Source of the DNA: Clostridiaceae bacterium Marseille-Q4143
GTDB lineage: Bacteria; Bacillota; Clostridia; Lachnospirales; Lachnospiraceae
Assembly: GCA_018228645.1 (NCBI GenBank)
Contig: CP073693.1
Location: forward strand, 868,001-932,000
Length of the DNA stretch: 64,000 nt
Reading direction: 5' to 3'
Shown here piece after piece: positions 14,471 through 23,540 of this stretch (positions are counted from its first letter, which is position 1; the number at the start of each line of letters is the position of its first letter). Below the pieces are notes generated by a model, which searched no databases, was not told where the DNA came from, and saw nothing but the letters and a program-made list of their open reading frames with translations. Made by a program: the position numbers and the translations under genes.

Positions 14471-14497
14471 TTAAGTTTTTGATCTACCTAACGATAA
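14471..14497 (+). promoter_or_regulatory. Sigma28 promoter of the flagellin gene
   Basis: TTAAGTTT, 11 nt and AACGATAA match the FliA/sigma-D consensus TAAAGTTT-N11-GCCGATAA at most positions. Transcription would start near 14507, giving a leader of about 150 nt. Confidence 0.85.
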
Positions 14498-14608
14498 TAT
14501 AGGTGTACAGTGATTTTATGAAGTCCAAAAAGGTGTACTTATCAAGACACTTGCCGGCAGTCTGGAGTATTCCTTTTTACTTTATAACAATCACTGACAG
14601 AAGCAAAG

Positions 14609-14650
14609 CCGGAAAAGGATTTCCGGATAAGATTTTAATTCAAGGAGGAA
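14609..14650 (+). promoter_or_regulatory. Putative CsrA-binding leader hairpin and ribosome site of flagellin mRNA
   Basis: CCGGAAA and TTTCCGG form a perfect 7-bp stem presenting AGGA as a tetraloop (14609-14626), the ideal CsrA target of a GGA in a hairpin loop. A second site, CAAGGAGGAA (14641-14650), is the Shine-Dalgarno itself. The two-site layout matches the hag leader of Bacillus subtilis, and csrA and fliW are in this window at 27.8-28.5 kb. Confidence 0.65.
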
Positions 14651-14657
14651 TTTTACA

Positions 14658-16121
14658 ATGAGAATTCAGCACAATATCGCAGCATTGAACTCTTACAGAA
14701 ACTTAACAGGAAACAACAGTGCAGTTTCCAAGAACTTAGAGAAATTATCTTCTGGTTACAGAATTAACCGTGCCGGAGACGATGCAGCCGGACTTGCAAT
14801 TTCCGAGAAGATGCGTGCACAGATCACAGGTCTGAACACAGCACAGAAGAACGCACAGGATGGTGTATCTCTTGTACAGACAGCAGAGGGAGCTTTGACA
14901 GAAGTTCACTCCATGCTGAACCGTATGGTAGAACTGGCTGACCAGTCTGCGAACGGAACATACGACAACCCGGTTGACCGTGCAAACCTGCAGAAAGAGA
15001 TCTCTTCCCTGAAAGATGAGATCGACCGTATCGCAGATGCTACCAACTTCAACGGAATCAACCTGTTAGACGGTTCTCTGTCTGCTAAAAAACTTGACTT
15101 GAACCAAGCAAGCACACTTGGCGGACAACCAATTACTGTTAAGGAAAATGCGGCAGTTGCAACGACATCAGACTTCACTGTAGGAGTTGGGGATGGTAAA
15201 GAAAATACGCTGACTGTTGAATATGCAGATGAAAATGGTAAATTGCACAGCGTTGATCTTAAATATACATCAAATACTGATGCAGCTGCCAATACGAAAA
15301 GTATCAAAGATGCAATTGCAAAATCAGAACTTGCATCCGTTTTCGACGTTGCTGAGGCTGGTAACAAATTTACACTGACTTCCAAAGTTGCTGGTGAGGG
15401 TGGCGCAAAACTGATAACAATTAAGACAACGGATACGGTTGCAACTGCTGTAAAAAACGGAACGGTTACAGAGGGTACGAATGCAACGGTAACAGCAGAA
15501 GGTAAGGCGGCTATTGCGGATGGCGATAAAATCACTCTGAATGGAAAAACCTATCAGTTCGTAAAAGATGCAGATACAGAAGTAGCAGATGGAGCAACCG
15601 CAGTTTTAATTGGTAAAGCCGATGCTGATACAATGGTGAACTTGAACAAGGCTCTGGAAAGTGCTGGAATTAAAGCTACTCTAGATGCAACTAATATTAC
15701 ATTTGCAGCATTAAACAATGGAAAAGGTCTGACACTTCAGATTGGTGATACTTCTGAAGATTTCAACCAGATGACTGTTTCCGTTGGGGATATGCACACC
15801 GTAGCGCTTGGCATCGCTGATATCGACATCAGCACACAGGCAGGAGCGAAAGCATCAGTTGACAAGATCAAGTCTGCAATCAACTCTGTATCTTCTACCC
15901 GTGGTGATCTTGGTGCGATCCAGAACCGTCTGGAGCACACGATCAACAACCTGAGTGTAACAGCTGAGAACATGACCGCTGCTGAAAGCCGGATCCGTGA
16001 CGTAGACATGGCAAATGAGATGATGGCTTATACAAAGAACAACATTCTTGTTCAGTCTTCTCAGGCAATGCTTGCACAGGCAAATCAGATTCCGCAGGGA
16101 GTTCTTCAGTTATTACAGTAA
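14658..16121 (+). CDS. fliC: Flagellin
   Basis: A 487-residue flagellin, exported through the flagellar type III system and polymerised as the filament. Conserved D0/D1 ends are clear: MRIQHNIAALNSYRNL at the start with GYRINRAGDDAAGLAISEKM and LNRMVELADQSANGTY in D1, and at the end NNLSVTAENMTAAESRIRD and QANQIPQGVLQLLQ. Residues of about 150-390 form an Ala/Thr-rich variable domain whose codon choice drifts from that of the ends. It has a sigma28 promoter, a CsrA-like leader and its own terminator, so it is monocistronic. It is the only flagellin in the window. Confidence 0.98.
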   Translation: MRIQHNIAALNSYRNLTGNNSAVSKNLEKLSSGYRINRAGDDAAGLAISEKMRAQITGLNTAQKNAQDGVSLVQTAEGALTEVHSMLNRMVELADQSANGTYDNPVDRANLQKEISSLKDEIDRIADATNFNGINLLDGSLSAKKLDLNQASTLGGQPITVKENAAVATTSDFTVGVGDGKENTLTVEYADENGKLHSVDLKYTSNTDAAANTKSIKDAIAKSELASVFDVAEAGNKFTLTSKVAGEGGAKLITIKTTDTVATAVKNGTVTEGTNATVTAEGKAAIADGDKITLNGKTYQFVKDADTEVADGATAVLIGKADADTMVNLNKALESAGIKATLDATNITFAALNNGKGLTLQIGDTSEDFNQMTVSVGDMHTVALGIADIDISTQAGAKASVDKIKSAINSVSSTRGDLGAIQNRLEHTINNLSVTAENMTAAESRIRDVDMANEMMAYTKNNILVQSSQAMLAQANQIPQGVLQLLQ

Positions 16122-16148
16122 TACATACACACACCCTATTTTATCAAA

Positions 16149-16185
16149 AAGGCTTCCGGGGATTCCCCGGAAGTCTTTTCCTTTT
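16149..16185 (+). terminator. Flagellin terminator
   Basis: GGCTTCCGGGG and CCCCGGAAGTC pair around an ATTC loop and are followed by TTTTCCTTTT. Confidence 0.9.
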
Positions 16186-16292
16186 CACGAAATATTCCCG
16201 CTGTTTTGTCATAAACCGTCCATCACACTCATATAATAAATCAGGAAATAGATCGTTCTAAAATATCACGTTTCCGCTTCACCAGAAAGCTG

Positions 16293-16321
16293 TTGACCAT
16301 TATTTTTATATCCGATATAAT
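16293..16321 (+). promoter_or_regulatory. Sigma-A promoter of the PilZ gene
   Basis: TTGACC (16293-16298), a 17-nt spacer and TATAAT (16316-16321), about 40 nt before the start codon. Confidence 0.82.
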
Positions 16322-16360
16322 ATACCCATATCCTATATTATAGTTTCAGGAGGCACTTAT

Positions 16361-16987
16361 ATGAACCCCTTAATCAATGCAGAAATTGGGATGCTCTACA
16401 CAACTGATTCCCGCTTTCTTGCGAAAATAAAGTACACCCGTAATCCAGCTTCCTATACATTTATTTTTTCTTCCCCCCCGGAAAGTCCACTTCCAAAGCA
16501 AGTCTATCTGATGCCCGGGGAAGCCCCGAATGACTATACTTCATTCCTTTGTACAACCACCGGTGTTTTTAACGAATTTTATGTTCCCCAGACTGATCGG
16601 ACATGGTATTTAACAGAAACAGAGACTTTGGATTTACCGGATTACCGTACGGAATTCCGCATCAATCTCTCTTTTCCTCTGACCATCGTTCCACAAGGTA
16701 CATCTAAAAACACAACAATTTCCGTTGTGGACATCAGCGTCGGCGGTTTGAAATTTATTACTGACCAGGAGTTTCAGGTTGATAAAACCTTTTCTTTTAT
16801 ATTTACAAAAGGGGCTGAACCGGTTTTCATTACCGCACTCATATTGAAAAGATATCCTGCAAGAACTCCCGGCGTTTACTGTTACGGATGCCGTTTTCTG
16901 GATCTTGCCCAGCAAACCGAATCTGTGCTTCGCGGTTTCATTTTCAAGGAAAATCTGATCCAGAGTAAATCTCACCGCCGTCTGTGA
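16361..16987 (+). CDS. PilZ-domain protein, probable c-di-GMP effector
   Basis: A 208-residue soluble protein. The C-terminal half (about residue 95 onward) has the PilZ pattern: RTEFRINLSF supplies the RxxxR loop, and VVDISVGGLKF supplies the (D/N)xSxxG motif. The N-terminal half resembles a YcgR-like beta domain. YcgR-type proteins bind c-di-GMP and brake the flagellar motor; this role is inferred from the location next to flagellin and the motility genes. It has its own sigma-A promoter, and GGAGG lies 8 nt before the ATG. Confidence 0.82.
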   Translation: MNPLINAEIGMLYTTDSRFLAKIKYTRNPASYTFIFSSPPESPLPKQVYLMPGEAPNDYTSFLCTTTGVFNEFYVPQTDRTWYLTETETLDLPDYRTEFRINLSFPLTIVPQGTSKNTTISVVDISVGGLKFITDQEFQVDKTFSFIFTKGAEPVFITALILKRYPARTPGVYCYGCRFLDLAQQTESVLRGFIFKENLIQSKSHRRL

Positions 16988-17008
16988 TTCCGGTAAATCT
17001 ACATAAGA

Positions 17009-17062
17009 AAAAGAGGGACATTCGCCCGACGCAGCGTTTGCATAAGGCAGTCCCTCTTTTTG
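17009..17062. terminator. Bidirectional terminator between the PilZ gene and ylqH
   Basis: aaaagagggac (17009-17019) pairs with gtccctctttt (17050-17060), giving U-rich ends on both strands for the convergent genes. Confidence 0.82.
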
Positions 17063-17074
17063 ATCCTGATTCTG

Positions 17075-17422
17075 TTATTTTTTCTTAACTTCCTCGCTAT
17101 GCGCTTCTTCCGCAGTTGTTTCTTCTCGTATTGCTTCTTGTGTCTCATCCGCATGTTTCGGAACATATCTTAAAAAATAAGCATAAATGTCCACGATCGT
17201 CTGGTACAATTCCGGCGGGATCTCTTTCCCCAGTTTCATCTGTGCCAGTACCGTAGCCAACGAATTATCCTCATAAACCGGAATGCCATTGTCATTCGCG
17301 ATCTCAACGATCTTTTCAGCGACATATCCCATACCGGATGCAACGATCACCGGCGCAGAGTTCTGCGTCTCATCATACTTCAATGCAACTGCTTTTTGTT
17401 CCAGTGTATCATATTGTGACAT
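17075..17422 (-). CDS. ylqH: FlhB C-terminal-domain-like protein (FhlX/YlqH type)
   Basis: A 115-residue protein homologous to the cytoplasmic export-switch domain of FlhB (KAVALKYDETQNSAPVIVASG, AEKIVEIANDNGIPVYEDNSLA, IPPELYQTIVDIYAYFLR). The autocleavage site NPTH is not in it, nor are membrane segments. Such free-standing FlhB_C paralogues can partly replace FlhB function in Bacillus. Its start overlaps the end of the upstream FliK/YlqG-like gene by 14 nt, reproducing the ylqG-ylqH pairing of Bacillus. The C-terminal tail is acidic, with many Glu. Confidence 0.85.
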   Translation of the reverse strand: MSQYDTLEQKAVALKYDETQNSAPVIVASGMGYVAEKIVEIANDNGIPVYEDNSLATVLAQMKLGKEIPPELYQTIVDIYAYFLRYVPKHADETQEAIREETTAEEAHSEEVKKK

Positions 17423-18827
17423 TTACCATATTTCTCCTTTCATAGATCTGTGGGAACGCAGCCGACACCGGAATGGATTCTTTTCCCTGTTCTACTGCCA
17501 GATAGCGGATCTCCATTCCATTCTTTTTCAAAATGTCTGCGATCCCCTCACGGATCTCTTTTTCCTTTGGAAGCAGATTTTCCGGATAGTGAAGAAGAAG
17601 ATCCATTTTCCCCTCCTCATAATAACAGAAAATATCAAAAAATCCCACTTCTTTCATGTCGAATTTCAAAAGTAATTTCACGCCGCTTTCTCCGGGCGTC
17701 TCTCCACCGCCTGACGAATCATCCGGATCCAGCCAGATTTCCGAGAACACCGGAGTTCCATCCAGGATAAACGGAAGCGTTACATGCAGAACCGGCATAT
17801 ACACGCTTTCATTGATCAACATTCCATGGAGCAGCGTCATAAAATCTTCTTTATTTTCAATCCCGGCTTTTCCCTCTGCTCCCATACGGAGTAACGAAAG
17901 GAATTGCTCCGACCATTCCTCCTTGCCTGCCGCGCGGTCAAAATCAATATTCTGGAACAGTTCACGGATCTCTGCTCTGTCCATGCTTGCAAAATGTCTG
18001 CGGAACGCCGGAAAATCGGACAGCCGTTTGAACGCGTCTACCACACCGTCAAGATTACCATTCTCATAACGGGAAGTATTAAACGTCAGCAAGTTGATCA
18101 AATCCCTGATCTTGCCCAGATTCCTCGTCTCCGAAATATAATTTCCGAGAAATGGGATAATATCTGATTTCAGAAGTTTGATATTCTTCTCCATGTTCTC
18201 CTGACTATGCGGTAATAACTGCTGCGTCAGTCTTTGCAGGCCTGCCCGTTCATTTCGGAACATATAGCTTTCAATCTCTTTTAATTCCCCTTTTATGTTG
18301 GTCATGATATGCTTTCCGGAAGACATATCGTTATATTTTTTCAAAAAGTCAAGGATCCCCGCTTTGAGTTCCACACTTCCCGCTTCTTTCATCACGCCGC
18401 GCAGCAGTTCAAAAAGAGAGCCTTTCATCTTATTGGAACCATTCATCTGGCTCTTCAAAAATTCTTTTAACTTTTGCGGATCCATCTCCAACATCCCCAA
18501 AAGCATATGGATCTCTTCCGCCATGCCGGTTCCGATCCCTGCTTCGATCACGTTTCTCATTCCCGAGAACAACATTTTCGACATGATCTCGCTTGCCCGC
18601 GGGATATTTGCCAATGTACGGACAAAATTGCCAAAGTTCGATTCATAAGAAAGTCCCTGCTGAACGCCACGTTCATTCCCATATTCGGCACGACTGTCGG
18701 CTCGCACGACCTTGTCCGGATTCACCGGATTTTTGATCCCGACATCATTTTTCATCTGCGGATCCTGTTTGCTCACATTGTTCTCATACCCTGAGATTGG
18801 CGTGGAAATTTTTAAAATATTTGACAT
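17409..18827 (-). CDS. YlqG-like protein (FliK-related) paired with ylqH
   Basis: A 472-residue mostly helical protein with no predicted membrane segment. The C-terminal part (ILDGTPVFSEIWLDPD, LLKFDMKEVGFFDIFCYYEE, LPKEKEIREGIADILKKNG) resembles the C-terminal domain of YlqG/FliK-like proteins, and its position directly upstream of an FlhB_C paralogue supports that reading. Its role in motility is not known. An upstream start at 18899 is open, but AGTAGGTG before the ATG at 18827 (product MSNILKIS) is preferred. It is divergent from cheA and overlaps ylqH. Confidence 0.6.
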   Translation of the reverse strand: MSNILKISTPISGYENNVSKQDPQMKNDVGIKNPVNPDKVVRADSRAEYGNERGVQQGLSYESNFGNFVRTLANIPRASEIMSKMLFSGMRNVIEAGIGTGMAEEIHMLLGMLEMDPQKLKEFLKSQMNGSNKMKGSLFELLRGVMKEAGSVELKAGILDFLKKYNDMSSGKHIMTNIKGELKEIESYMFRNERAGLQRLTQQLLPHSQENMEKNIKLLKSDIIPFLGNYISETRNLGKIRDLINLLTFNTSRYENGNLDGVVDAFKRLSDFPAFRRHFASMDRAEIRELFQNIDFDRAAGKEEWSEQFLSLLRMGAEGKAGIENKEDFMTLLHGMLINESVYMPVLHVTLPFILDGTPVFSEIWLDPDDSSGGGETPGESGVKLLLKFDMKEVGFFDIFCYYEEGKMDLLLHYPENLLPKEKEIREGIADILKKNGMEIRYLAVEQGKESIPVSAAFPQIYERRNMVNVTI

Positions 18828-18854
18828 TTTTTCACCTACTCTATAATTTTCTCT

Positions 18855-18881
18855 TATCTTTTCACATTTGCCTGACGATAT
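18855..18881 (+). promoter_or_regulatory. Candidate sigma28 promoter of cheA-cheW-cheR
   Basis: TATCTTTT (18855-18862), 11 nt and GACGATAT (18874-18881) approximate TAAAGTTT-N11-GCCGATAA; about 35 nt upstream of the cheA ATG. Confidence 0.55.
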
Positions 18882-18916
18882 TAAAAATGTATTAAACATA
18901 AGGCGGTGCTTATATT

Positions 18917-21001
18917 ATGGATAACATGCTTGAAATGTATCTCTATGAAACAAACACTTTATTAGAACAATTGGATGAACTTTTGATAGAAGCTGAAAAA
19001 AATGAAGATTTTACAACGAACGACGTCAATGAAATCTTCCGCATCATGCATACGATCAAAGGTTCCTCTGCTATGATGGAATTCTCTCCTTTGATGGAGA
19101 TCGCGCATCATATCGAGGACTTGTTCTTCTATATTCGCGAAAATGGACTTGATGCCCTGAGCGAGTCCCATAAAAATGACCTGTTCAATCTGATGTTCCA
19201 GTCAACCGACGCTCTGCGCGGCGAAGTTGAAAAGCTGGAGAACAATGAACCCCTTAGTACTAATATCGACAGTGTCATTACAGATATTAATAGTTTTTTA
19301 GAAAAAATCAGCGGGAAGAACGCTTCCGCAAAAGAGACCGGAGGAGCTGCTTCTGATGCGAAGTCTTCTTCTGCGCAAAGCGGTCCGTTGTCTCCCGATT
19401 TTCTTCCGGAGGGAACTTACCCGCAGTATATCAAGATCATGTTCGAGGAAGGATGCGGCATGGAGAACCTGCGCGCATTCATGGTGATCAAAGCGCTTCA
19501 GGAGATGGATATTCCATTCCTGTTTTATCCTGCTGATGTGGAAAGCAACTCAGACACGATCGACTTTATACAGGAACACGGCTTTTATGTCTGCCCGGAA
19601 TCCCGGGAACTGACAGAGGTTGCCGTCAATGTCATCAAGGAGATCAACAGCGTCTCTACCTTTGAAGTCCTTGATCACGCTGCGGCGTCTGCGCCGGGAG
19701 AAAACACAGCGGAAAAGCCAAAAGAACAGGTGAATGCTTCTCATCCGTCTGCCGTTTCCGCCCCTGCGTCAGGCAGCGCTTCCTCTGCTGCGCACTCTTC
19801 CGGAACTCCTGCAAAGCAGAGTTTGATCAGCGTCAGTCTTTCCAAGCTGGACAGCCTCATGGCGATCGTCGGTGAGATCGTGATCACAGAATCTATGGTG
19901 ACTTCTTCTCCCGAGATCCAGAATCTGAAACTGGACAGTTTCCTGAAGTCTACCCGACAGCTCCGCAAGCTTACCGATGACTTACAGGACATCGCGATGT
20001 CTCTTAGAATGGTTCCGGTCTCCGGTACGTTCCAGAAGATGAACCGGATCGTTCGTGACATGAAGAAGAAATTAAATAAAGACGTACGGCTTACGATCGA
20101 AGGGGAGAACACCGAGATCGATAAGAGTATCGTGGACAGTATCAGCGATCCGATCATGCACATTGTGCGTAATTCCATGGATCACGGGGTCGAACCGACT
20201 ACGGAAGAACGGATCGCCGCCGGAAAGCCTGCGCAGGCAGAGATCGTCCTTTCCGCAGTGCATACCGGAAGCGAGGTCATTATTTCCGTGCGGGACGATG
20301 GTCGCGGTATGGATACTGTAAAGATTTTGGAAAAGGCAGAGCGCAACGGTCTTCTCACAAAGCCTGCCAGCGAATATTCCCAGAAAGAGATCTTATCTCT
20401 TCTGATGATTCCCGGTTTTTCTACCAACGAGGAAGTTACCGAGTTCTCCGGTCGTGGAGTCGGCATGGATGTTGTGAAGAAGAACGTAGAATCGGTCGGC
20501 GGCGTCATTTCCATCACCAGCGAACTTGGAAAAGGAAGCTGTACCACTTTGAAGATCCCGCTTACGCTCGCGATCGTAGATGGTATGGAGATTTCTGTCG
20601 GAAATTCCATCTTCACGATCCCGATCGCCAATATCCGGCAGTCTTTCAAAGCTGAGAAAGAATCCATCATTCTGGACGCCAGCGGCAATGAGATCATCAA
20701 GTGTATGAATGAGTTTTATCCGATCGTCCGGATCCATGATTTATACAATATCGAAACAGACATCACGAATATCGAAGACGGTATTCTGATCTGGGTAGAG
20801 GAGAGCGACAAATCTTACTGTCTGTTCGTAGATGAGCTGCTTGGAGAACAACAGGTTGTTGTAAAACCGCTTCCTGCTTACTTGAACAATTTCAACATCA
20901 AAGATTCCGGGATCAGCGGTTGTACGATCCTGGGCGACGGCAACATCAGTATCATACTGGACATCCTGAATCTCTACCTTGTCTCAGAAAATCAATACTA
21001 A
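18917..21001 (+). CDS. cheA: Chemotaxis histidine kinase CheA
   Basis: A 694-residue receptor-coupled kinase that phosphorylates CheY and CheB. Domains in order: HPt (phospho-His45 in IMHTIKGSS), a P2-like response-regulator-docking region (about 170-230), a Ser/Ala-rich linker, dimerisation helices (about 290-360), an HATPase domain with N box HIVRNSMDHGVE, G1 DDGRGMD and G2 GRGVGMD, and a C-terminal CheW-like domain. It is the first gene of a three-gene unit with cheW and cheR. All catalytic elements are present. Confidence 0.97.
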   Translation: MDNMLEMYLYETNTLLEQLDELLIEAEKNEDFTTNDVNEIFRIMHTIKGSSAMMEFSPLMEIAHHIEDLFFYIRENGLDALSESHKNDLFNLMFQSTDALRGEVEKLENNEPLSTNIDSVITDINSFLEKISGKNASAKETGGAASDAKSSSAQSGPLSPDFLPEGTYPQYIKIMFEEGCGMENLRAFMVIKALQEMDIPFLFYPADVESNSDTIDFIQEHGFYVCPESRELTEVAVNVIKEINSVSTFEVLDHAAASAPGENTAEKPKEQVNASHPSAVSAPASGSASSAAHSSGTPAKQSLISVSLSKLDSLMAIVGEIVITESMVTSSPEIQNLKLDSFLKSTRQLRKLTDDLQDIAMSLRMVPVSGTFQKMNRIVRDMKKKLNKDVRLTIEGENTEIDKSIVDSISDPIMHIVRNSMDHGVEPTTEERIAAGKPAQAEIVLSAVHTGSEVIISVRDDGRGMDTVKILEKAERNGLLTKPASEYSQKEILSLLMIPGFSTNEEVTEFSGRGVGMDVVKKNVESVGGVISITSELGKGSCTTLKIPLTLAIVDGMEISVGNSIFTIPIANIRQSFKAEKESIILDASGNEIIKCMNEFYPIVRIHDLYNIETDITNIEDGILIWVEESDKSYCLFVDELLGEQQVVVKPLPAYLNNFNIKDSGISGCTILGDGNISIILDILNLYLVSENQY

Positions 21002-21025
21002 ATTACTGAAATCGGAGGATTGACC

Positions 21026-21505
21026 ATGTCAAATGAAAATACAGCAATTGACTCCATCGCAGAGGATTCCGTAACGGATATTCCAACTTCCACAGAACGG
21101 TTTCTGACATTTATGTCCGATGGTCTTACCATTGGAGTCAGCACAAATTATGTGACAGAGATTATTACCAACCATACGATCACCATCATTCCACTGGTGC
21201 CGGATTATGTAAAAGGAATCATCAATCTTCGGGGACAGATCATCCCGATCATTGATATCCGTCTCCGCATGGGCAAACCGTCCATCGACTATACAAGTAC
21301 AACCTGTATCATCGTCCTGAACATTGATGATACCAACCTTGGCATCATTGTAGATTCGGTACAGCAAGTCATCGACATTGACAAAGCTCAGATTTCTCCT
21401 GTTCCGACGGAAAATCATCAGGAACTGATCAATGGGATGATCTCGCTGAGCGAACGCTCCGTGCTCCTTTTTCTTGATCACGAACAGCTTGCCCGGGTTT
21501 ACTGA
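21026..21505 (+). CDS. cheW: Chemotaxis coupling protein CheW
   Basis: A 159-residue CheW-domain protein linking receptors to CheA. Typical segments are RFLTFMSDGLTIGVSTNYV, DYVKGIINLRGQIIPIIDI and LGIIVDSVQQVIDI. An upstream TTG at 21020 is in frame, but GGAGGA 7 nt before the ATG at 21026 marks the start. It lies 24 nt after cheA and 39 nt before cheR. An N-terminal extension of about 20 acidic residues precedes the fold. Confidence 0.95.
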   Translation: MSNENTAIDSIAEDSVTDIPTSTERFLTFMSDGLTIGVSTNYVTEIITNHTITIIPLVPDYVKGIINLRGQIIPIIDIRLRMGKPSIDYTSTTCIIVLNIDDTNLGIIVDSVQQVIDIDKAQISPVPTENHQELINGMISLSERSVLLFLDHEQLARVY

Positions 21506-21544
21506 TCCTTATATCTTCAGTATACATAAAGAGGAGTCCGACCA

Positions 21545-22357
21545 ATGCTAACAATTACCGAAACTGACTTTCAACGCCTTGTACGATTTGTCAAGCAGAA
21601 TTATGGGATCGATCTGTCAAAGAAGAAGCAGTTGATTCTCGGACGATTATCAAACACGATTTTATCCATGGGTTTTCCGTCGTTTCAGGCATATGTGGAT
21701 CATCTGATCCGCAACCAGAAACCGGAAGATCTGGAACTGATGTTGAACAAGCTTACGACAAACTACACTTACTTCATGCGTGAGGAATCTCATTTTGAGT
21801 TTTTTACAGATGTGATACTGCCTTATCTGCTCCAGACGAAAAAAGACCGTGTGCTTAGTATCTGGAGCGCCGGTTGTGCTTCCGGAGAAGAACCATATAC
21901 CATTTCAATGATTTTAAAAGAATATCTCGGATCAAAAGCATCCATGTGGGATACCCGCGTCCTTGCGACCGATATTTCCCAGAATGCATTGAAAGCCGCA
22001 GCCAACGCGGTATATGACGAGACATCCTTAAAAAATCTGCCTGCCGGATGGAAAAGTAAATATTTCCGTTCCGCAGGTTCGCCGGGACTTTACACAGTAT
22101 CGCCGGAAATTAGATCTAACGTGATATTCCGTACTTTTAATCTTATGGATCCGATTCGTTTTCGTCTAAAATTTGACGTTATTTTTTGCAGGAATGTGAT
22201 GATCTACTTTGACCAGGAAACAAAAAATTCCCTTGTGAACCGTTTCTACAACGCTACGAATCCGGGAGGATATTTATTGATCGGTCATTCGGAAAGCCTG
22301 AACAAAGAAAGTACGCCTTACAAATATCTCCGACCTGCAACTTACCGGAAAGAGTAA
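21545..22357 (+). CDS. cheR: Chemoreceptor methyltransferase CheR
   Basis: A 270-residue SAM-dependent glutamate O-methyltransferase for chemoreceptor adaptation. An N-terminal helical domain (ITETDFQRLVRFVKQNYGIDL, MLNKLTTNYTYFMRE) is followed by the catalytic domain with LSIWSAGCASGEEPYTI and the FDVIFCRNVMIYFD motif. Length is standard. A strong terminator follows, closing the cheAWR unit. Confidence 0.96.
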   Translation: MLTITETDFQRLVRFVKQNYGIDLSKKKQLILGRLSNTILSMGFPSFQAYVDHLIRNQKPEDLELMLNKLTTNYTYFMREESHFEFFTDVILPYLLQTKKDRVLSIWSAGCASGEEPYTISMILKEYLGSKASMWDTRVLATDISQNALKAAANAVYDETSLKNLPAGWKSKYFRSAGSPGLYTVSPEIRSNVIFRTFNLMDPIRFRLKFDVIFCRNVMIYFDQETKNSLVNRFYNATNPGGYLLIGHSESLNKESTPYKYLRPATYRKE

Positions 22358-22379
22358 TCCAAAAAATCCTGTCAGTAGT

Positions 22380-22430
22380 TGCCACACTGTCTTTCTAAAT
22401 TTTCAGAGAAAGTGTGGCATTCTCTTTTCT
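22380..22430 (+). terminator. Terminator after cheR
   Basis: TGCCACACT (22380-22388) and AGTGTGGCA (22411-22419), with inner paired TTTCT/AGAAA, are followed by TTCTCTTTT. Confidence 0.85.
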
Positions 22431-22469
22431 TATTTAGATTTATCAAATCGCAATGAAAGGAATGACACT

Positions 22470-23537
22470 ATGCCATCCAAAACAATTAAAGTATTCGTCG
22501 TCGACGATTCTTCTTTATTTCGTAAAATGATCATCGACTATTTGTCGTCCTGTCCGGATATCCAGGTAGTCGGATATGCATTTAACGCTTATGACGCCCG
22601 CAAAAAAATCCCGGTTTTAAAACCCGATGTGATCACAATGGATGTGGAAATGCCCGGGTTAAGCGGAATTGATTTCTTAAAAGATTTTCTGCCTCTGCAT
22701 CCGATCCCGGTTGTTCTGGTATCTTCTCTGAATCTGAACGTATTCGATGTACTTTCAGCCGGCGCCGTTGATTTTGTAAGGAAACCGGATATGAATATTG
22801 TTTCCAAAGAACAATTTTTCTCCGCTTTAAATTCCAAAATCCACATCGCTTCATTTGCAAAAGTAAGATGTGCTTCCCGTAAACGGACCACATCAACTGC
22901 CGCTTCTACCACTACCGCGCCAAAAAAGCCTCTGTTCGCCGACAAACAGCTTTCATTCCAGTCCACGGTCATTGCGCTTGGCGCATCTACCGGAGGTACA
23001 GAAGCGACTCTTGCAGTTTTAAAACAGCTTCCTGCCGATATTCCCGGCATGGTCATCACACAGCATATGCCCGAGGGATTTACCGCCATGTATGCACAGC
23101 GCCTCAATAAACTGTGCCAGATGGAGGTTCGTGAAGCGAAAAACGGCGACCAGATCCACCCCGGACTTGTACTGATCGCGCCCGGTTCCCAGCAAATGGA
23201 AGTCGTTCGCTCTGCAAACGGCGGTTATGCCGTCCGTTGTTTTTCCGGACAAAAGGTCAGCGGTCATATGCCGTCTGTGGACGTTTTATTCCGTTCCGTT
23301 GCCAAAAATGTAGCCGGCAACAAGATCGGGATCATCATGACCGGTATGGGAAAAGACGGAGCGGAGGGATTATTGGAAATGCGCAAAAAGGGAGCGTTCA
23401 CGATCGGGCAGGACAAAGCCTCCTGCGTGGTCTACGGAATGCCGATGGTTGCCTACAATATCGGAGCGGTATCTATCCAGGCAAGCTGCGAACAGATCCC
23501 GTCCGTATTGCTAAATCATTTAAAAAAATCATCCTGA
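22470..23537 (+). CDS. cheB: Chemotaxis response regulator / methylesterase CheB
   Basis: A 355-residue two-domain protein. The receiver domain has the acidic pair VVDD and phospho-Asp58 in ITMDVEMPG. The methylesterase domain has the Ser-His-Asp set in LGASTGGTEA, TQHMPEGF and MTGMGKDGAEG. It removes methyl groups from receptors, opposing CheR. It lies after the cheR terminator, 94 nt before flgM, with AAAGGA near the ATG. No clear promoter was found directly upstream. Confidence 0.96.
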   Translation: MPSKTIKVFVVDDSSLFRKMIIDYLSSCPDIQVVGYAFNAYDARKKIPVLKPDVITMDVEMPGLSGIDFLKDFLPLHPIPVVLVSSLNLNVFDVLSAGAVDFVRKPDMNIVSKEQFFSALNSKIHIASFAKVRCASRKRTTSTAASTTTAPKKPLFADKQLSFQSTVIALGASTGGTEATLAVLKQLPADIPGMVITQHMPEGFTAMYAQRLNKLCQMEVREAKNGDQIHPGLVLIAPGSQQMEVVRSANGGYAVRCFSGQKVSGHMPSVDVLFRSVAKNVAGNKIGIIMTGMGKDGAEGLLEMRKKGAFTIGQDKASCVVYGMPMVAYNIGAVSIQASCEQIPSVLLNHLKKSS

Positions 23538-23540
23538 TAT

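Noticed and set aside
14906..15535. Minus-strand 209-codon frame within flagellin
   Set aside because: Shadow of the Ala/Thr-rich flagellin centre; no ribosome site or homology.
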